NCBI RefSeq assembly: GCF_036588685.1
Contig: NC_086374.1
Location: 89,646,059-89,710,058, forward strand
Reading direction: 5' to 3'
Source of the DNA: Mytilus trossulus
Taxonomy: Eukaryota; Mollusca; Bivalvia; Mytilida; Mytilidae
Length of the DNA stretch: 64,000 bases
The notes under the pieces were generated by a model. That model ran no database searches. It was not told the origin of the DNA and saw only the letters and a program-made list of their open reading frames with translations. The first letter of the stretch is position 1. Every line of letters starts with the position of its first letter. Positions 41,101 through 52,200 of this stretch are shown here, piece after piece. Made by a program: the position numbers and the translations under genes.

Positions 41101-42200
41101 GCTTTACAAATAAGTCAACATGACCGAAATGGTCAGTTGACCCCTTTATGAGTTATTGCCCTTTATAGTCAATTTTTAACCATTTTTGTAAATCTTAGTT
41201 ATCTTTTACAAAAATCTTCACCTCTGAAACTACTGGGCCAAATTCATCCAAACTTGACAACAATCATCTTTGGGGTATTTAGTGTCTGGTGACTTGGCCA
41301 TCAAATCAAAATGACTGCCACAGCAAAAAATAGAGGTAAAATGCAGTTTTTGGCTTATAACTCAAAATCAATGCATTTAGAGCAAATCTGACATGGGTTA
41401 ACATTGTTTATCTGATCAAGAACTATCTGCTGTACAATTTTTAGATGAATCTGAAAACCCGTTGTTGGGTTGCTGCCCCTGAATCGGTAATCTTAAGGAA
41501 ATTCTGCTGTTTTTGGTTATTATGTTGAATATTAATTAATACTTATTATAGATAAAGATAAACTGTAAACAGCAATAATTTTCAGCAAAGTAAGATTTAC
41601 AAATAAGTTAACATGACCGAAATGGTCAATTGACCCCCTAAGGAGTTATTGTCCTTCATAGTCAATTTTTAACTTTTTTCATAAAATTTGTAATTTTTAT
41701 TATAATTTTCCACTGAAACTACTGGGCCAAGTTCATTATAGATAGAGATAATTGTAAGCAGCAAGACTGTTTAGTAAAGTAAGATTTACAAACACATCAC
41801 CATCACCAAAACACAATTTTGTCATGAATCCATCTGCTTCCTGTGTTTAATATCCACATAGACCAAGGTGAGCGACACTGGCTCTTTAGAGCCTCTAGTT
41901 TCTTTTTCTTTTCTATCATTCAAGACTTACATATATATATTTTATTCAAGGAAACCTAAAGCACCAGTAAGCAGCTTTATGAAGAACTGGCTGGCACAAC
42001 CTAAAAAGGAACAAAATGACAATGGACTAAGTTCACCTACTAAATCCACATCAAAACCCAACTTATCACCAATAAGCCAATCTCCAACAAAACAATCAAA
42101 AAGTAGTAATCTCATGATGAACTGGTTACAGAAGGGGAAAAGGGAACCAGATGAAGATAACGACTCTCCTGCAAAGAAGATAAAAACTTGTGATGATTGA
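29173..42200 (+). CDS. HMCES: HMCES, abasic-site processing SRAP-domain protein (complete, 9 exons)
   Basis: HMCES links covalently to abasic sites in single-stranded DNA at replication forks through its Cys2, shielding them from cleavage. Exons: 29173-29192, 30668-30811, 34379-34600, 36225-36385, 36754-36821, 37515-37595, 38433-38498, 39163-39272, 41951-42200. Phases agree throughout; the total is 1122 nt, 373 residues plus stop (human about 354). Active-site elements are in place: Met1 is followed by Cys2, NNCR (Asn101, Arg103), GFYEW (Glu132) and IHHRMP (His228/229). An acidic/Lys-rich insertion (about 150-185) and a C-terminal tail with two NWL motifs follow the family plan. A polyadenylation signal AATAAA lies at 42412 or 42552. 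Introns hold many repeats, including the miniature LTR element in intron 1. Confidence 0.95.
29705..30207 (+). mobile_element. Miniature LTR retrotransposon (TRIM) with tRNA-Asp-like LTRs
   Basis: Two direct repeats, 29705-29904 (200 bp) and 30013-30207 (195 bp), both begin TGTAGC and end GGTTACA. They flank 108 bp with no coding capacity. A primer-binding site TGGCGCCCAACTAA (29907) follows the left repeat and a purine tract GGAGGGAGAATAG (30000-30012) precedes the right one. CATT (29701-29704 and 30208-30211) is the target duplication. Each LTR contains a tRNA-like stretch: A box TGGCTCAGTGGG (29801), an anticodon-arm-like CTGTCACGC, and B box GGTTTGAATCC (29844) at tRNA spacing. The primer site is almost that of the Gypsy element at 45.8 kb. 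Lying in HMCES intron 1, it is non-autonomous and its LTRs have diverged, so the insertion is not recent. Confidence 0.8.
29801..29854 (+). other. tRNA-like Pol III A/B boxes in the left TRIM LTR
   Basis: A box TGGCTCAGTGGG and B box GGTTTGAATCC start 43 nt apart, close to the tRNA norm. Between them the sequence resembles the tRNA-Asp(GTC) anticodon arm. Stems are imperfect, so a functional tRNA is unlikely. A second copy lies in the right LTR around 30102-30160. Confidence 0.6.
30668..30811 (+). CDS. HMCES: HMCES exon 2
   Basis: This 144-nt exon (acceptor TTGTTTTAG, donor GTAAGT) encodes ALEPDDICKSCSFNSKTTGK, VWRDPPGG and YYPSYNVAPGSH. PSYNxxP is a conserved SRAP motif. Confidence 0.95.
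30826..33853 (+). repeat. Outer interspersed repeat carrying TIR element copy 2
   Basis: The left arm (30826-31371) begins GCCTGCAACTTTTGTTGTAG. The right arm (33308-33853) ends with AGAAGGCGAGATATTTCAGC and GTGCACTCTTG. Both contain repeated TGACCTTGACnTCATTTTCATGGTTCA modules. A reverse-oriented counterpart spans 43468-55243, and a short form lies near 38735-39050. Confidence 0.6.
31372..33307 (-). mobile_element. 1.95-kb TIR element, copy 2 (inverted)
   Basis: This is the reverse complement of the family at 22541-24488, with the same internal tandem series and CGTCGTATATTGCTATCACG near its left end. It is nested inside another repeat (30826-33853) in HMCES intron 2. Confidence 0.7.
34379..34600 (+). 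CDS. HMCES: HMCES exon 3: SRAP core
   Basis: This 222-nt exon encodes PMRWGLVPSW, NNCRAEG and KGRRCLVLADG, with Asn101 and Arg103 of the DNA-binding/active site. Acceptor TTATGCAG, donor GTAAGA. Confidence 0.97.
34701..34921. mobile_element. 221-bp MITE
   Basis: Perfect 14-bp inverted ends GGGTCTCATTGGGG (34701-34714) and CCCCAATGAGACCC (34908-34921). The interior repeats ATCCCGCTTAC-like motifs. It lies in HMCES intron 3, just downstream of exon 3. Confidence 0.65.
36225..36385 (+). CDS. HMCES: HMCES exon 4: catalytic Glu and acidic insertion
   Basis: This 161-nt exon encodes FYEWKRDQGKKQPYFIYSPQ (Glu132 catalytic), then an acidic/Lys-rich insertion with three psi-K-x-E patterns (VKKE 153-156, MKKE 162-165, VKEE 175-178). 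Acceptor TTTAAG, donor GTTTGT. Confidence 0.93.
36400..36510 (+). repeat. Dispersed repeat (AATGTGTCAAAGAGACAACAACC family)
   Basis: AATGTGTCATAGAGACAACA then ACCTGACAAGA and AACAGCCCTAGGCC; relatives at 37000-37135 and 57295-57395, inverted near 60525-60575. Confidence 0.45.
36543..36563. repeat. Poly-C tract (21 nt)
   Basis: An uninterrupted C run in HMCES intron 4. The length may be affected by sequencing. A second run of 17 C lies at 59330-59346. Confidence 0.85.
36754..36821 (+). CDS. HMCES: HMCES exon 5
   Basis: This 68-nt exon encodes ETEDTERKLLMMAGVFDVW and HPPD; MAGVFD is a conserved SRAP strand. Acceptor TTTTGTAG, donor GTAAGA. Confidence 0.94.
37515..37595 (+). CDS. HMCES: HMCES exon 6: catalytic His
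   Basis: This 81-nt phase-0 exon encodes YSYSVITVESSPVMSWIHHR MP; the HHRMP motif carries the active-site histidine (228/229). Acceptor TTTCCAG, donor GTAAGT. Confidence 0.96.
38433..38498 (+). CDS. HMCES: HMCES exon 7
   Basis: This 66-nt phase-0 exon encodes AILTNDAEIDEWINFAEVPL, matching the HMCES segment after HHRMP. Acceptor TTTATTGTAG, donor GTAAGT. Confidence 0.93.
38735..39055 (+). repeat. Short member of the outer repeat family
   Basis: It begins TTGTCTCGCCTTTGACAAAA and ends GCAGGTGAGACATTTTAGCT then AACACTCTTG, with one TGACCTTGACCC module. It lies in HMCES intron 7. Confidence 0.45.
39163..39272 (+). CDS. HMCES: HMCES exon 8: end of SRAP domain
   Basis: This 110-nt exon encodes LQMHPVTTAMGNSRYKSPDC and VQPVDLK, the conserved HPVxxxMxNSRxxSPDC motif closing the SRAP fold. 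Acceptor TGTTATAG, donor GTAAGT. Confidence 0.95.
40140..41895 (+). repeat. Interspersed repeat in HMCES intron 8 with two internal direct copies
   Basis: Starts AGGCCAAGTGAGCTTTTCCC and ends AAGGTGAGCGACACTGGCTC then TTTAGAGCCTC. A segment beginning CTTCxCCTCTGAAACTACTG occurs at about 40240 and again at about 41217, followed in both by GGCTTATAACTCAAAA and TTGACCCC. An AAT microsatellite (about 40605-40640) lies between them. Confidence 0.5.
41951..42200 (+). CDS. HMCES: HMCES exon 9: C-terminal tail
   Basis: The 250 nt end in TGA. The tail holds two similar motifs, FMKNWL (300-305) and LMMNWLQKGKRE (345-356). The second resembles the PCNA-interacting motif near the C-terminus of vertebrate HMCES. 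Between them lie three Ser/Thr-Pro sites (SSPTK, LSPIS, QSPTK). KKIK near the end is a likely nuclear signal. Acceptor TTATTCAAG. Confidence 0.9.
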
Positions 42201-42411
42201 ATTTGTTTAGAATTTACACTCAAATGCCATTTGTGTTCAAAAAGAAAAAAATAATATCTTCAGTTGAAAGTAGTTTTGCAACGGTTCATATGATTTTCAT
42301 AATTTGGCTGTGAAATTCTTGAAATTAATCATATATGGCATTTACACAAATACTTTTGTGTTCAAACACCATTATATAAATATTGGTAGACTTTTTACTT
42401 TTTTAAATTAA

Positions 42412-42557
42412 AATAAATAATGGTAAAAATGGAGTCATTAAAATGATGATATCAATATCATCTATAAACTTGCTAACCAATATTTTATATTGTAACAGTG
42501 GTATGATATTCCTGGACAAATGTAAGGGTTATAATCCCAACTTTTTGTTAAAATAAA
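42412..42557 (+). terminator. HMCES polyadenylation signals
   Basis: AATAAA occurs at 42412 and 42552, 212 and 352 nt after the HMCES stop. Either could set the 3' end; transcript data would decide. Confidence 0.4.
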
Positions 42558-45500
42558 GAAAAGCCACTAATATAGTTTTGGTATTGTAACCATTTAACTG
42601 TTATATATAAGCATTTAAAAAAATGTATTTTGTTAGTGTTTTTTTTCTATCTTTTCTTTAGCAATTTTTTACGCTTATATATTTGGCAATGCCAATTTTC
42701 ATATATAATTTGAATAGACATTATACCTTTCCTTGTATATACAATTGCATTGTAATTCATTGTTTTTGTCACTTTGTAATAAAAGTATATGGTATGTTGA
42801 TCTACAGTTGTAAACTTCTACATATTCTATGTCTTTGGTGGAAAATTGCCTCATTGGTAATCATACCACATTTTGCAATATTTACATATTCATTGTGCTT
42901 CAGTTTGAAAGAGATCACCATTATTGTTAAATGACCAGCATTTAGTTAAAGTGCTGAAGTGATCTTTTTTTAACACCTAATTTATCAAGAACTACATTTA
43001 TTCCAGAGAATCATTGCACATGTTGTAAGGTATTCATATTTTATATTCATTTATTGAAGTTAAGCTTTTAGTTACCAACCATAACTTATTATATACAAGT
43101 AATTAAGCTAGCACTTTACAATAATAAAGAAGTTAAACTTAAAAAGGTTGTAGTTTTCAATATTTCACTCTCTTTCTTTGGAATACATGAACACTAGTTT
43201 TGGGTCAAAAAGGTTCAAATGAAATGGATGTCAGCAATTATAGGCAACCAAATAGCCTTCAACAATGGGAAAACCCATACAGTATATTCAGCTATAAAAG
43301 GCCCTGACATGAAAAATATGAAACATTTCAATGGAGAAAACTAATGGCCTAATTAAAAACAAATATGACAGACATAAACTAATGACAACCACTGAAGTAC
43401 AGGCTCCTGACTTAAGATAGGCATATAAAAAATGTGGTGTTATAGCAAACATAAGAACAAATTCTAACAAAAGTGCAAATGCTGAAATGTTTCGCCTGCC
43501 TTACTAACCACTGATATTTTGTCAAGTCTTAAATACAAAGCTGTACTACAACTATCACACAAACTTAACATGATTCAAGAAAATAAGGTCAATGTCATAT
43601 AAACCAAACGAGAAATACATGTACACCTTACAAACATTTAATACTCTGAATATAGTTGACCTATTGCTTATAGTTTCTAAGAAACTGATTTAAACAAGAA
43701 AACTAAACATTGACCAATGAACCATGAAAATGAGGTCAAGGTGATGAACCATGCTAGGCAAACATGTACAGCTTACAATCCTTCCATACAACAAATATAG
43801 TTGGCCTTTGCTTATAGTTTAAGAGAAACAGTCCTAAACACAAAAACACTGAGCAATGAACCGTGAAAATGAGGTCAAGGTCAAATAAAACCTGTGAGAC
43901 TGACATGAACATCATAAATTATTTCCAAACACCAAATAAAATTGACTTTTTACATAAAGCATTTTAAAATAAATGGATAATGCCGATGCTTGCACATAAA
44001 ACTATAAAGGGTCATAACTGAAGAACTGTGAATGTGACGCTACCCAAATTTGAACTTGATCTGAGTTTTGTGGTAAGAAGCATTATGTCAAAGTTTGTCA
44101 TTTGGTTGAGGCAAATTAAATGTAGAGAAAGGAAACTCAAAATTCAGCAATGGGGTATTACTCTAGAATGGTAAAAGGGACGCCACAAAATTTCAAACTT
44201 GATCTGTGTTTTGTGGCAATAAGCATTGTGGATAAGTTTCATTACATTTGGTTGAGGCACACTAAAGTTTTTTTGGGGGGATGTATGGATGTACATACAG
44301 ACAGACAAGGGTACAACTTAATAAAAAGACCAAAACTCAAAAACTTAACTTTAACCACTGAATCATGATAATGAGGTCAAGGTCAGAGGACACCTACCAG
44401 TTGAATATGTACATCTTACAATCAATCCATACCCAAATATAGTACCCATACAGCATAAGAACATGATGCTCCACAGGACACAGCTTTATAAGACTGCAGA
44501 GGTCGATCCCTGAACAGTTGGGGGAAAAATGGACACAACATTCAAGCTTGATACAGCTTTGAATTTGGATTGTGATTAAATAGTTGACACAGCATAGGTT
44601 TCTGACACAGAATAAATATGGTCTAATGAACCGAACAAATATTTTTGCTTTTGAGCAATACACTATGCTGTTGAATATTAATCCCCTCAAAAAGAGTTTG
44701 CAAAAATACCTACTGGTTACTCATTTTAATACATAATAAAATATCAAAATATAAAATGACATACAGTCATGGTTAAAATTAGTATTAATTAATCTTCTAA
44801 CATGTCTAAATATAAATTTACAACTAATCATCTCAAGACAATCATCATTTCTTAATACATAATTTTCAAGCAGTGTAAGGGAGGTAATCAAACATTTATA
44901 TTACAGTAAAATTCTTTAAATGGAATTGACCTACCTCCCTTACACTGCTTTTAAATTGTCTAAATTGTTCTTTAACCAGAAACCCCCTTTGCTTTTCTCT
45001 TTTTTGCCCCTAATTGCTAACTGATTTGAGCCATAACACCCCATTACCATCCCTTTGTAGTACGGAAACTTGTGGTATATTTTCAGAGAGGTTTATACAC
45101 TTAAACACAAGTTATTGACTGGGAACTACAAACATGCTTATTTGGGCTTCTTTTTTGGCCCCAAATTCCTACACCCTTGGGACCATAACCCCCAAAATCA
45201 ATTCAAATCTTCTACCTATGGTATAAAACCATGTGATACAATTTCACAGCAATTGAAGTACTTATACACAAGTTGATATCCTGAAAGTAAAAAAATGCTT
45301 GTTTAAGGTCCCTTTTGGGCCCCTAATTTCAAGACTGTTGGGACCATCATCCCCAAAAACAATCCCAACCTTCCTTTTGTGGTATTGAACCTTCTTATTA
45401 AATTTCATAGAGATCCATTCTCTTAAACAAAGTTATTGACTAGAAACTACAAAAATGCTTATTTTGGCCCCTTTTTTCTCCCCAAATACATAACTTTTTG

Positions 45501-45807
45501 GACCAAAATCAATCCAAACCTTTTACATGTGGTGTAAAACATTGTGGTACAATTTCAGAGCAATTGAAATACTTATACACAAGAGGATATCCTGAAAGTA
45601 GAAAAATGCTTGTTTTGGGCCCCTTTTGGGCCCCTAATTCCCAAACGGTTGGAACCATCATCTCCAAAATCAATCCCAACCTTCCTTTTGTGGTATTGAA
45701 CCTTCTTCTTATATTTCATAGAGATCAATTCACTTTAACTAAAGTTATGGTCCGGACACCAAATGTGTCTTCGGACAACGCAGACGACGACATCATACCA
45801 TTATAAG

Positions 45808-47348
45808 TGTGGTAGAGTGGATTTTTATCATATTAATCATTTATATATTTTATATGTTTCATAGGTTATTCTGAGACACCATTAATTATATTCTTTCATT
45901 TGCAGAGTAGTTTACTTAGTTTACCTTTATTCTATTGATTGCCTATTGATTGCCTATTGCTTATTCATTGATCCATAAATCTAACTGTTTACCTTGTAGC
46001 ATTTACCTATTATTGATTTTACTATCAGTACTCACTGTTCACTAGAGTGTATAGGTTTTCTTGTATTCTGATTGGTTTATTAAGCCTTGCCCCCAGTTTT
46101 GGTGGTAGTTTTGAAAACAGTAATGGAGGATTGATGTCTTTGTTGTGATCCTGATATATTCGATTGTTTTGATGCACTTTGTGCTCATAGACTTTATATT
46201 GTGTTTGCTTAGTAGTTCCATAAGTTCTATGGATTAGTATAGTGAAGGAATTCATTCTGGAACAGGACATCATGACTTTATATGGTAAGTTACATTTTGT
46301 ACTCTTTGAGGTGTCTTGGATGAACTGGATCCTTAACTTTGAAATGAATGTTTATTACATTCATTTTAGTAAGATTCCCAGCCCTATGAAAGAGTGTGCT
46401 TTGAGTGTTGTTTGAATCTGATTTATTTAAGAGATTTTAGTATAAATGTTAGAAAGAGAGATTTAATCTATTTTTATGAATGACCTTGACCTTTTGTCAT
46501 GTAGTCATGAAATGACATTGGTATATCCAATGTGATGTAATTAACAGTACAATTGTACTTGTACTTTATGTTTTTAGTATTGAAATAAGATTACTTATTT
46601 ATAATTGTGAATTCGAGATGAAAGATAAAGATTAGTATAATTTATTATGAATTGTATAATGCCTTTAAGATATTAAAGTCAGATTACTTATTATTGTCAT
46701 ACATTGTTTACAGAACCATATTTGATGTGAACCTCTGTTACCATTACTGTAGAAGTATGAAGATCGTTACTGTTAGTATTGTGTAGACTGTTGATGTTAG
46801 TTATTAAACTCAGTTCCACAGACTGGTGAGTTTATGTATACTTGAAATAGCATTATATATAGTGTTCATGTAAGACAGTGAAGAACATTTGATATGATAT
46901 AGAGTTATCTACCGTTGATATATATATGCTATGGTTATTTGTAGAATATGGATTTACATATATCTATTTAGTTAATTGAAATAGTATTATATGATCTTGA
47001 CATTATAGTAGTATGTTAAATTGTCAAAGCTGATGATTGTATATGAACGATGAGTGAATATTTGCAAGTGTTAATTATCATCAGGCATGTCATGTCACCT
47101 TGTGTATTGATATTGTATAAGAACTATAAACATTCAATGTTCTCATTTTATGTTGATCTGCAGTAATGTTATAATAACTGTAACATAGTATGATATAGTA
47201 GTTTTAGATTAATGTGTTTAATATGTATCTTGTTATATTTTGTAGGGTTTGTAATAATTATATGATTACATCATTGTTGAATAAAGAACCCTAGACTAAG
47301 ATGAATTGGACTTGTTATTATTTGACTGTCCAGAAATCACCTTTTACA
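45808..47348 (+). repeat. 5' LTR of the Gypsy element
   Basis: The 1541-bp LTR begins TGTGGTAGAG and ends CTTTTACA. It contains AATAAA at 47280. It is nearly identical to 53107-54647 at an offset of 7299 bp. The promoter was not located with confidence. Confidence 0.95.
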
Positions 47349-47361
47349 TTGGCGCCCAACT
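47349..47361 (+). other. Gypsy primer-binding site
   Basis: TTGGCGCCCAACT lies directly after the 5' LTR. TGGCGCCCAAC resembles lysine-tRNA-type primer sites of retroelements. The tRNA used is inferred, not verified. Confidence 0.75.
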
Positions 47362-47514
47362 AATGTTAATCAGACAATTCTTATTTCAGGTTACTATCAT
47401 TGTTTTCACCACTCTAATTCTTATTTTACTTTAGCACTAGATCTCATGACTTTTGAGTATATTGCTTTCAGATTATTTTTTCTTACACTGATTTTTTATC
47501 AGTTGTCTATTATC

Positions 47515-49161
47515 ATGGATACATCAGTTGATTTAACAGAAGAGGAAGTTCGGAACATCATTTCTGCCTTCAAGGATATGCATATGAAGCCAAATGCAGA
47601 ATCTCCAGATGCATTTAAAGATTGGATGAAGGAGTTCTCAACTCAGAAATCATTATATACTGGATATATACCAAAGATTCCTACCTTTTCCGGAGACAAT
47701 AAAGGAGACAACACCTACGAAGTATGGAGGTACCAAGTGTTATGTCTTATCATAGAAAACTATGCACATGAAGTAATTGCTCAGGCCATTAGACGTTCAC
47801 TTAGAGGAGAACCTAGCAAGATAGTCATGCGGTTAGGCCCTAAAGCTACTGTCGACGACATCATCGACAAGATGGATAGCATTTATGGAATTGTAGATCC
47901 AAAGGAAGCGTTATTGGCACAGTTTTACACAGCCAGACAGGAACAAGATGAAGATGTTTCCACCTGGGGATGTCGCTTAGAAGACATTTACAACAAAGCA
48001 CGCCGTCAAGGAAAGATTTTTGAGGAAGATGCAGAAGATATGTTACGATCAATGTTTTGGAAAGGATTAAAACCGGAACTCAAGAGAATTTCAGGATACA
48101 AGTTTGATACGATCAAGGATTTCAACCATCTTTTATTGGCGATGCGAGAATTGGAACATCAACAGAAGGAATATACCAAAGAAAACACACCTCAAATTCA
48201 AAAGAAACCAATACCAGCTAAGAGAGCGAATGCACCAAGGAAGAAGGATAAGAACGAACTGGAAATTGTAGTTAAGCAGTTGATGTCACCGATTGAACTT
48301 CTAGAGAAACGACAAGAGCAATTGATCAACAACGGTAAGCATACCAAGACAAATCTGATACACCAAACACCAGATGAAACTATAGCATATAGACCATTGG
48401 ATATGAATAAGAGAAGAGAGAAACATCAGAAAACATGCTGGAGATGTGGACAACTTGGCCATATTGCCATTGGATGTAAAGTAAGACTGGATAACTCTAG
48501 GAAATTTGATCGAGCCATGAATTATCAACTAGTTACGAATGATTATCAACCAGCACCAACTACAAACAACAAAGAAGATAGATTATGCGGACCGGCAAAT
48601 GAAGTTTCCATCAGTATAAATGGAATAGATACAAAAGCATTGCTGGATACAGGATCATCGGTTTCAACAATCAGCGAGTCATTTTACAACAGACACATGA
48701 GATCTACACCGATTGAATCACTTACCCGTATATTGAAGATAGAATGTGCAGACGGACTATCAATGCCTTATCTTGGTTACATCGAAGCAGACCTTCAACT
48801 ACATGGAATATCTTCTACAAGATCATCATATCCAGGCATATTTCTAGTAATACCGGATAGCGAATACAACATAACCGTACCATTATTGATAGGAACAAAC
48901 ATCATGTCAGTTGTAATGCAGGAGGTAGAACAGAACACTGGACCAAGGTATTTACAAGAAGCTAATCTACACACTCCATGGTATTTGGCATTCCGTTGCA
49001 TGAATCTTAGAAACAAGGAATTGGAAAGATGTCATAACCGATTAGCAGTTGTGAAATCCGCCGAAACACACGCGATTACAATACCAGCTAACTCTCAAGT
49101 TGTAATCAATGGATATTTGGACAAACAGCTTCAACAACAACAAATGTGTGCTATACTATAA
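47515..49161 (+). CDS. Gypsy gag-protease ORF
   Basis: The frame is open from an ATG at 47446, but the first 23 residues are hydrophobic and atypical; the ATG at 47515 (MDTSVDLTEEEV) is the likelier start. The gag capsid-like region is followed by a single CCHC zinc knuckle, CWRCGQLGHIAIGC (near 48436), and a retropepsin-like protease with the DTGSS active site (codon at 48646). It ends at TAA 49159-49161. The pol ORF follows in the same frame with no other stop between them. Confidence 0.92.
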   Translation: MDTSVDLTEEEVRNIISAFKDMHMKPNAESPDAFKDWMKEFSTQKSLYTGYIPKIPTFSGDNKGDNTYEVWRYQVLCLIIENYAHEVIAQAIRRSLRGEPSKIVMRLGPKATVDDIIDKMDSIYGIVDPKEALLAQFYTARQEQDEDVSTWGCRLEDIYNKARRQGKIFEEDAEDMLRSMFWKGLKPELKRISGYKFDTIKDFNHLLLAMRELEHQQKEYTKENTPQIQKKPIPAKRANAPRKKDKNELEIVVKQLMSPIELLEKRQEQLINNGKHTKTNLIHQTPDETIAYRPLDMNKRREKHQKTCWRCGQLGHIAIGCKVRLDNSRKFDRAMNYQLVTNDYQPAPTTNNKEDRLCGPANEVSISINGIDTKALLDTGSSVSTISESFYNRHMRSTPIESLTRILKIECADGLSMPYLGYIEADLQLHGISSTRSSYPGIFLVIPDSEYNITVPLLIGTNIMSVVMQEVEQNTGPRYLQEANLHTPWYLAFRCMNLRNKELERCHNRLAVVKSAETHAITIPANSQVVINGYLDKQLQQQQMCAIL

Positions 49162-49200
49162 CCAACTATTAATTCAGCTTTACCAGAAGATTTAGATATC

Positions 49201-52200
49201 ATGCCAACAGTAATTACTTACGATTGTCAACAACGAGGAAGTATACCAATACACATATCAAACGTCACAACAAGAACCGTTACACTACAACCACGAGCTC
49301 TCATTTGCGAAATTCAACCAGTTGACATTGAAGATATTGTTACACCGGAGGAAAAAGAATTTAAAGATATTATGAAGGATATTAAATTACCGATGGATGA
49401 TTTAACTGATGATGACTATGAAAGAGGAAAAGAGCTCATACACAGATACCAAGATATATTTTCAAAAGGAGACGATGATATTGGACACACTTCAGCAGTA
49501 CGTCACCGTATCGATTTGATAGACAATGTTCCCTTCAAGCAGCGTCACAGACGAATACCACCATCTATGCTAGAAGAGGTCCGTAACCATTTGCAACAAC
49601 TGTTATCAGCAGGAGTAATAAGAAGATCCCATTCACCCTGGTCATCGAATGTAGTATTAGTACGTAAGAAGGACGGAAAGCTTAGAATGTGTGTAGACTA
49701 CCGTCAGCTTAACCTAAAGACCATTAAAGATTCATATTCGCTTCCACGCATTGAAGAGATTCTGGATTCCTTAGGAGGCAACACATATTTTACAGTGCTA
49801 GATATGAAGAGCGGGTACCATCAAGTAGAGATCGAAGAAGAACATAAACAACGCACCGCCTTCACCGTTGGACCGTTAGGATTTTTCGAGTTCAACAGAC
49901 TTCCATTTGGACTCTCCAACGCACCAGCTACGTACCAAATATTCATGGAGGAATGCTTAGGTGATTTACACACACGTATATGTTACATCTACCTAGACGA
50001 TCTTATTATCTTCTCGAAGTCCATAGATGAACACCTTGTACGCCTAGAGAGAATTTTCCAGAGACTCCGTGATGTAGGACTTAAGTTATCACCAAAGAAA
50101 TGTTCATTCTTACAGAGAAGAGTTAAGTACATCGGACACATTGTTTCTACTGATGGTGTAGAGCCAGATCCTGAGAAAGTGGAAAAAGTAGCCACCTGGC
50201 CAAGACCAAAGACCCCAGAGGAAGTACGCCAGTTCCTGGGATTTGTTGGCTATTACAGGAAATTTATCAGGGATTTTTCAAAGATTGCACGACCCTTAAC
50301 AGATTTGATGCCAACGACATGTAAAAAGAAAACAAGAGGAAAAAAGAAACCAATAGAACCAACATCTTGGCACTGGAACAAAGAACAGAATGAAGCTTTT
50401 GAGACATTGAAGTCGCACTTGTCATCACCGCCGATTCTTGGTTTTCCAGACTACAAGAAGCCTTTTGAAGTGCACACCGATGCATGTCAGACAGGACTTG
50501 GAGCCGTCTTATACCAGCAACAGGGAGAACACAAGAGAGTTATAGCCTATGCCAGCCGAGGTCTCTCAAAGACAGAACGGAATTACCCAGTCCATAAACA
50601 GGAATTCCTAGCACTAAAGTGGGCAGTAACAGAGAAGTTTGGAGATTATCTGCAGGGAAACAAGTTCACCGTCTACACAGATAATAATCCATTAACGTAT
50701 GTATTGACGTCTGCGAAGCTTGATGCGACAGGTCACAGATGGATTACTGCTTTAGCTGCCTTTGATTTTAACATCATATACAGACCAGGCCGTAACAACG
50801 CCGACGCTGATGGGTTATCAAGATTACCAGCGATTATCAGTCAACAAGATTGCACACCGGATATACATGGAAAAGAAAGTATTAAAGATCCAACAAACAT
50901 CTCAACAGAAAGTGTGAAAGCTATTTGTAGTTCGATACAACGACAACCATATGTAGAATGTCTTGCAGTAACTACAAAGGATTTTGCTAGTAAAGTGGAT
51001 ACAGCAACAACCAAAAAGATCGACATCAGAGAAGAGCAACTACGTGATCCAGTGATAAGAACTTGGATAGATTATCTATCGCATGGACAGAAACCACGAA
51101 AGGAAGATATACCGTCTTCACCTGCACATAACCAGCTCTTCGCCAACTTTGACAAACTGGTTATACAGAATGGAATCCTTTATCGTAGAACAACTGTTAA
51201 TGGAGACACAAAAGATCAGCTTGTCTTACCAACTTCACAGATAACATCAATTCTACGTTCTCTTCACAACGACATGGGTCATCAAGGTCGTGATAGAACA
51301 ACATCTTTAGTGAAGGACAGATTTTATTGGCATGGAATGACAAAGGATATAGATGAATGGATTCAGAAATGCCCAAGATGTTTAAAAAGAAAACAGCTAC
51401 CTAACCAAAAAGCTCCATTGACGAACATCCGAACAACACAACCAATGGAAATAGTTTGTATGGATTTCCTTACACTAGAACTTTCGAAAGGTGGTTTCCA
51501 GCACATCCTGGTAATAACCGACCATTTTACAAGATACGCACAGGCGATACCGACTAGGAACATGAGTGCAAGAACAACAGCAGAAGCGTTCTTTAATAAC
51601 TACGTGGTACACTATGGTCTTCCAGAACGCATACACTCGGACCAAGGAGGAAACTTTGAAAGTCGTTTAATGAAAGAACTTTGCAGTATAACTGGTGTCA
51701 AGAAGTCAAGAACAACTCCATACCATCCCATGGGTAATGGCCAATGCGAACGTTTCAATCGCACATTATTGAGTATGCTTGGCACATTACAGAATCACCA
51801 GAAAGCCGATTGGAAATCATACCTTGGTCCAATTGTTCACGCATATAACAGCACAAAACAGGAAACAACAGGATTTTCACCATTTGCTCTGATGTTTGGC
51901 AGAGAACCACGCATGCCTATAGATCTTGCACTAGGAATAGAAACAACGAAAGAACAGAAGACAAATACGAAGTATGTTGAGAATTTAAAAGAAAGACTGA
52001 AGAAATCTTATGAGTTAGCTACGAATTCAGCAAAGATAGCTCAAGGACGTCAGAAGAAACACTATGACAACAAAGTGCGTGGAGCCATATTACATCCAGG
52101 CGACCGAGTACTCGTAAAGATTCTGAGTTTCGATGGAAAGCACAAGCTGTCTGATAAATGGGAGAATGACAGCTACGTCATATTAGATCAGCCTAACTCC

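Noticed and set aside
41942..42223. 93-residue minus-strand open frame over HMCES exon 9
   Set aside because: It is an antisense shadow of a real exon whose plus-strand frame continues the HMCES protein.
46025..46273. 82-residue open frame on the minus strand, present identically in both LTRs (also 53324-53572)
   Set aside because: It is duplicated only because the LTRs are; no homology or start context supports a protein, and LTRs of this class are non-coding.
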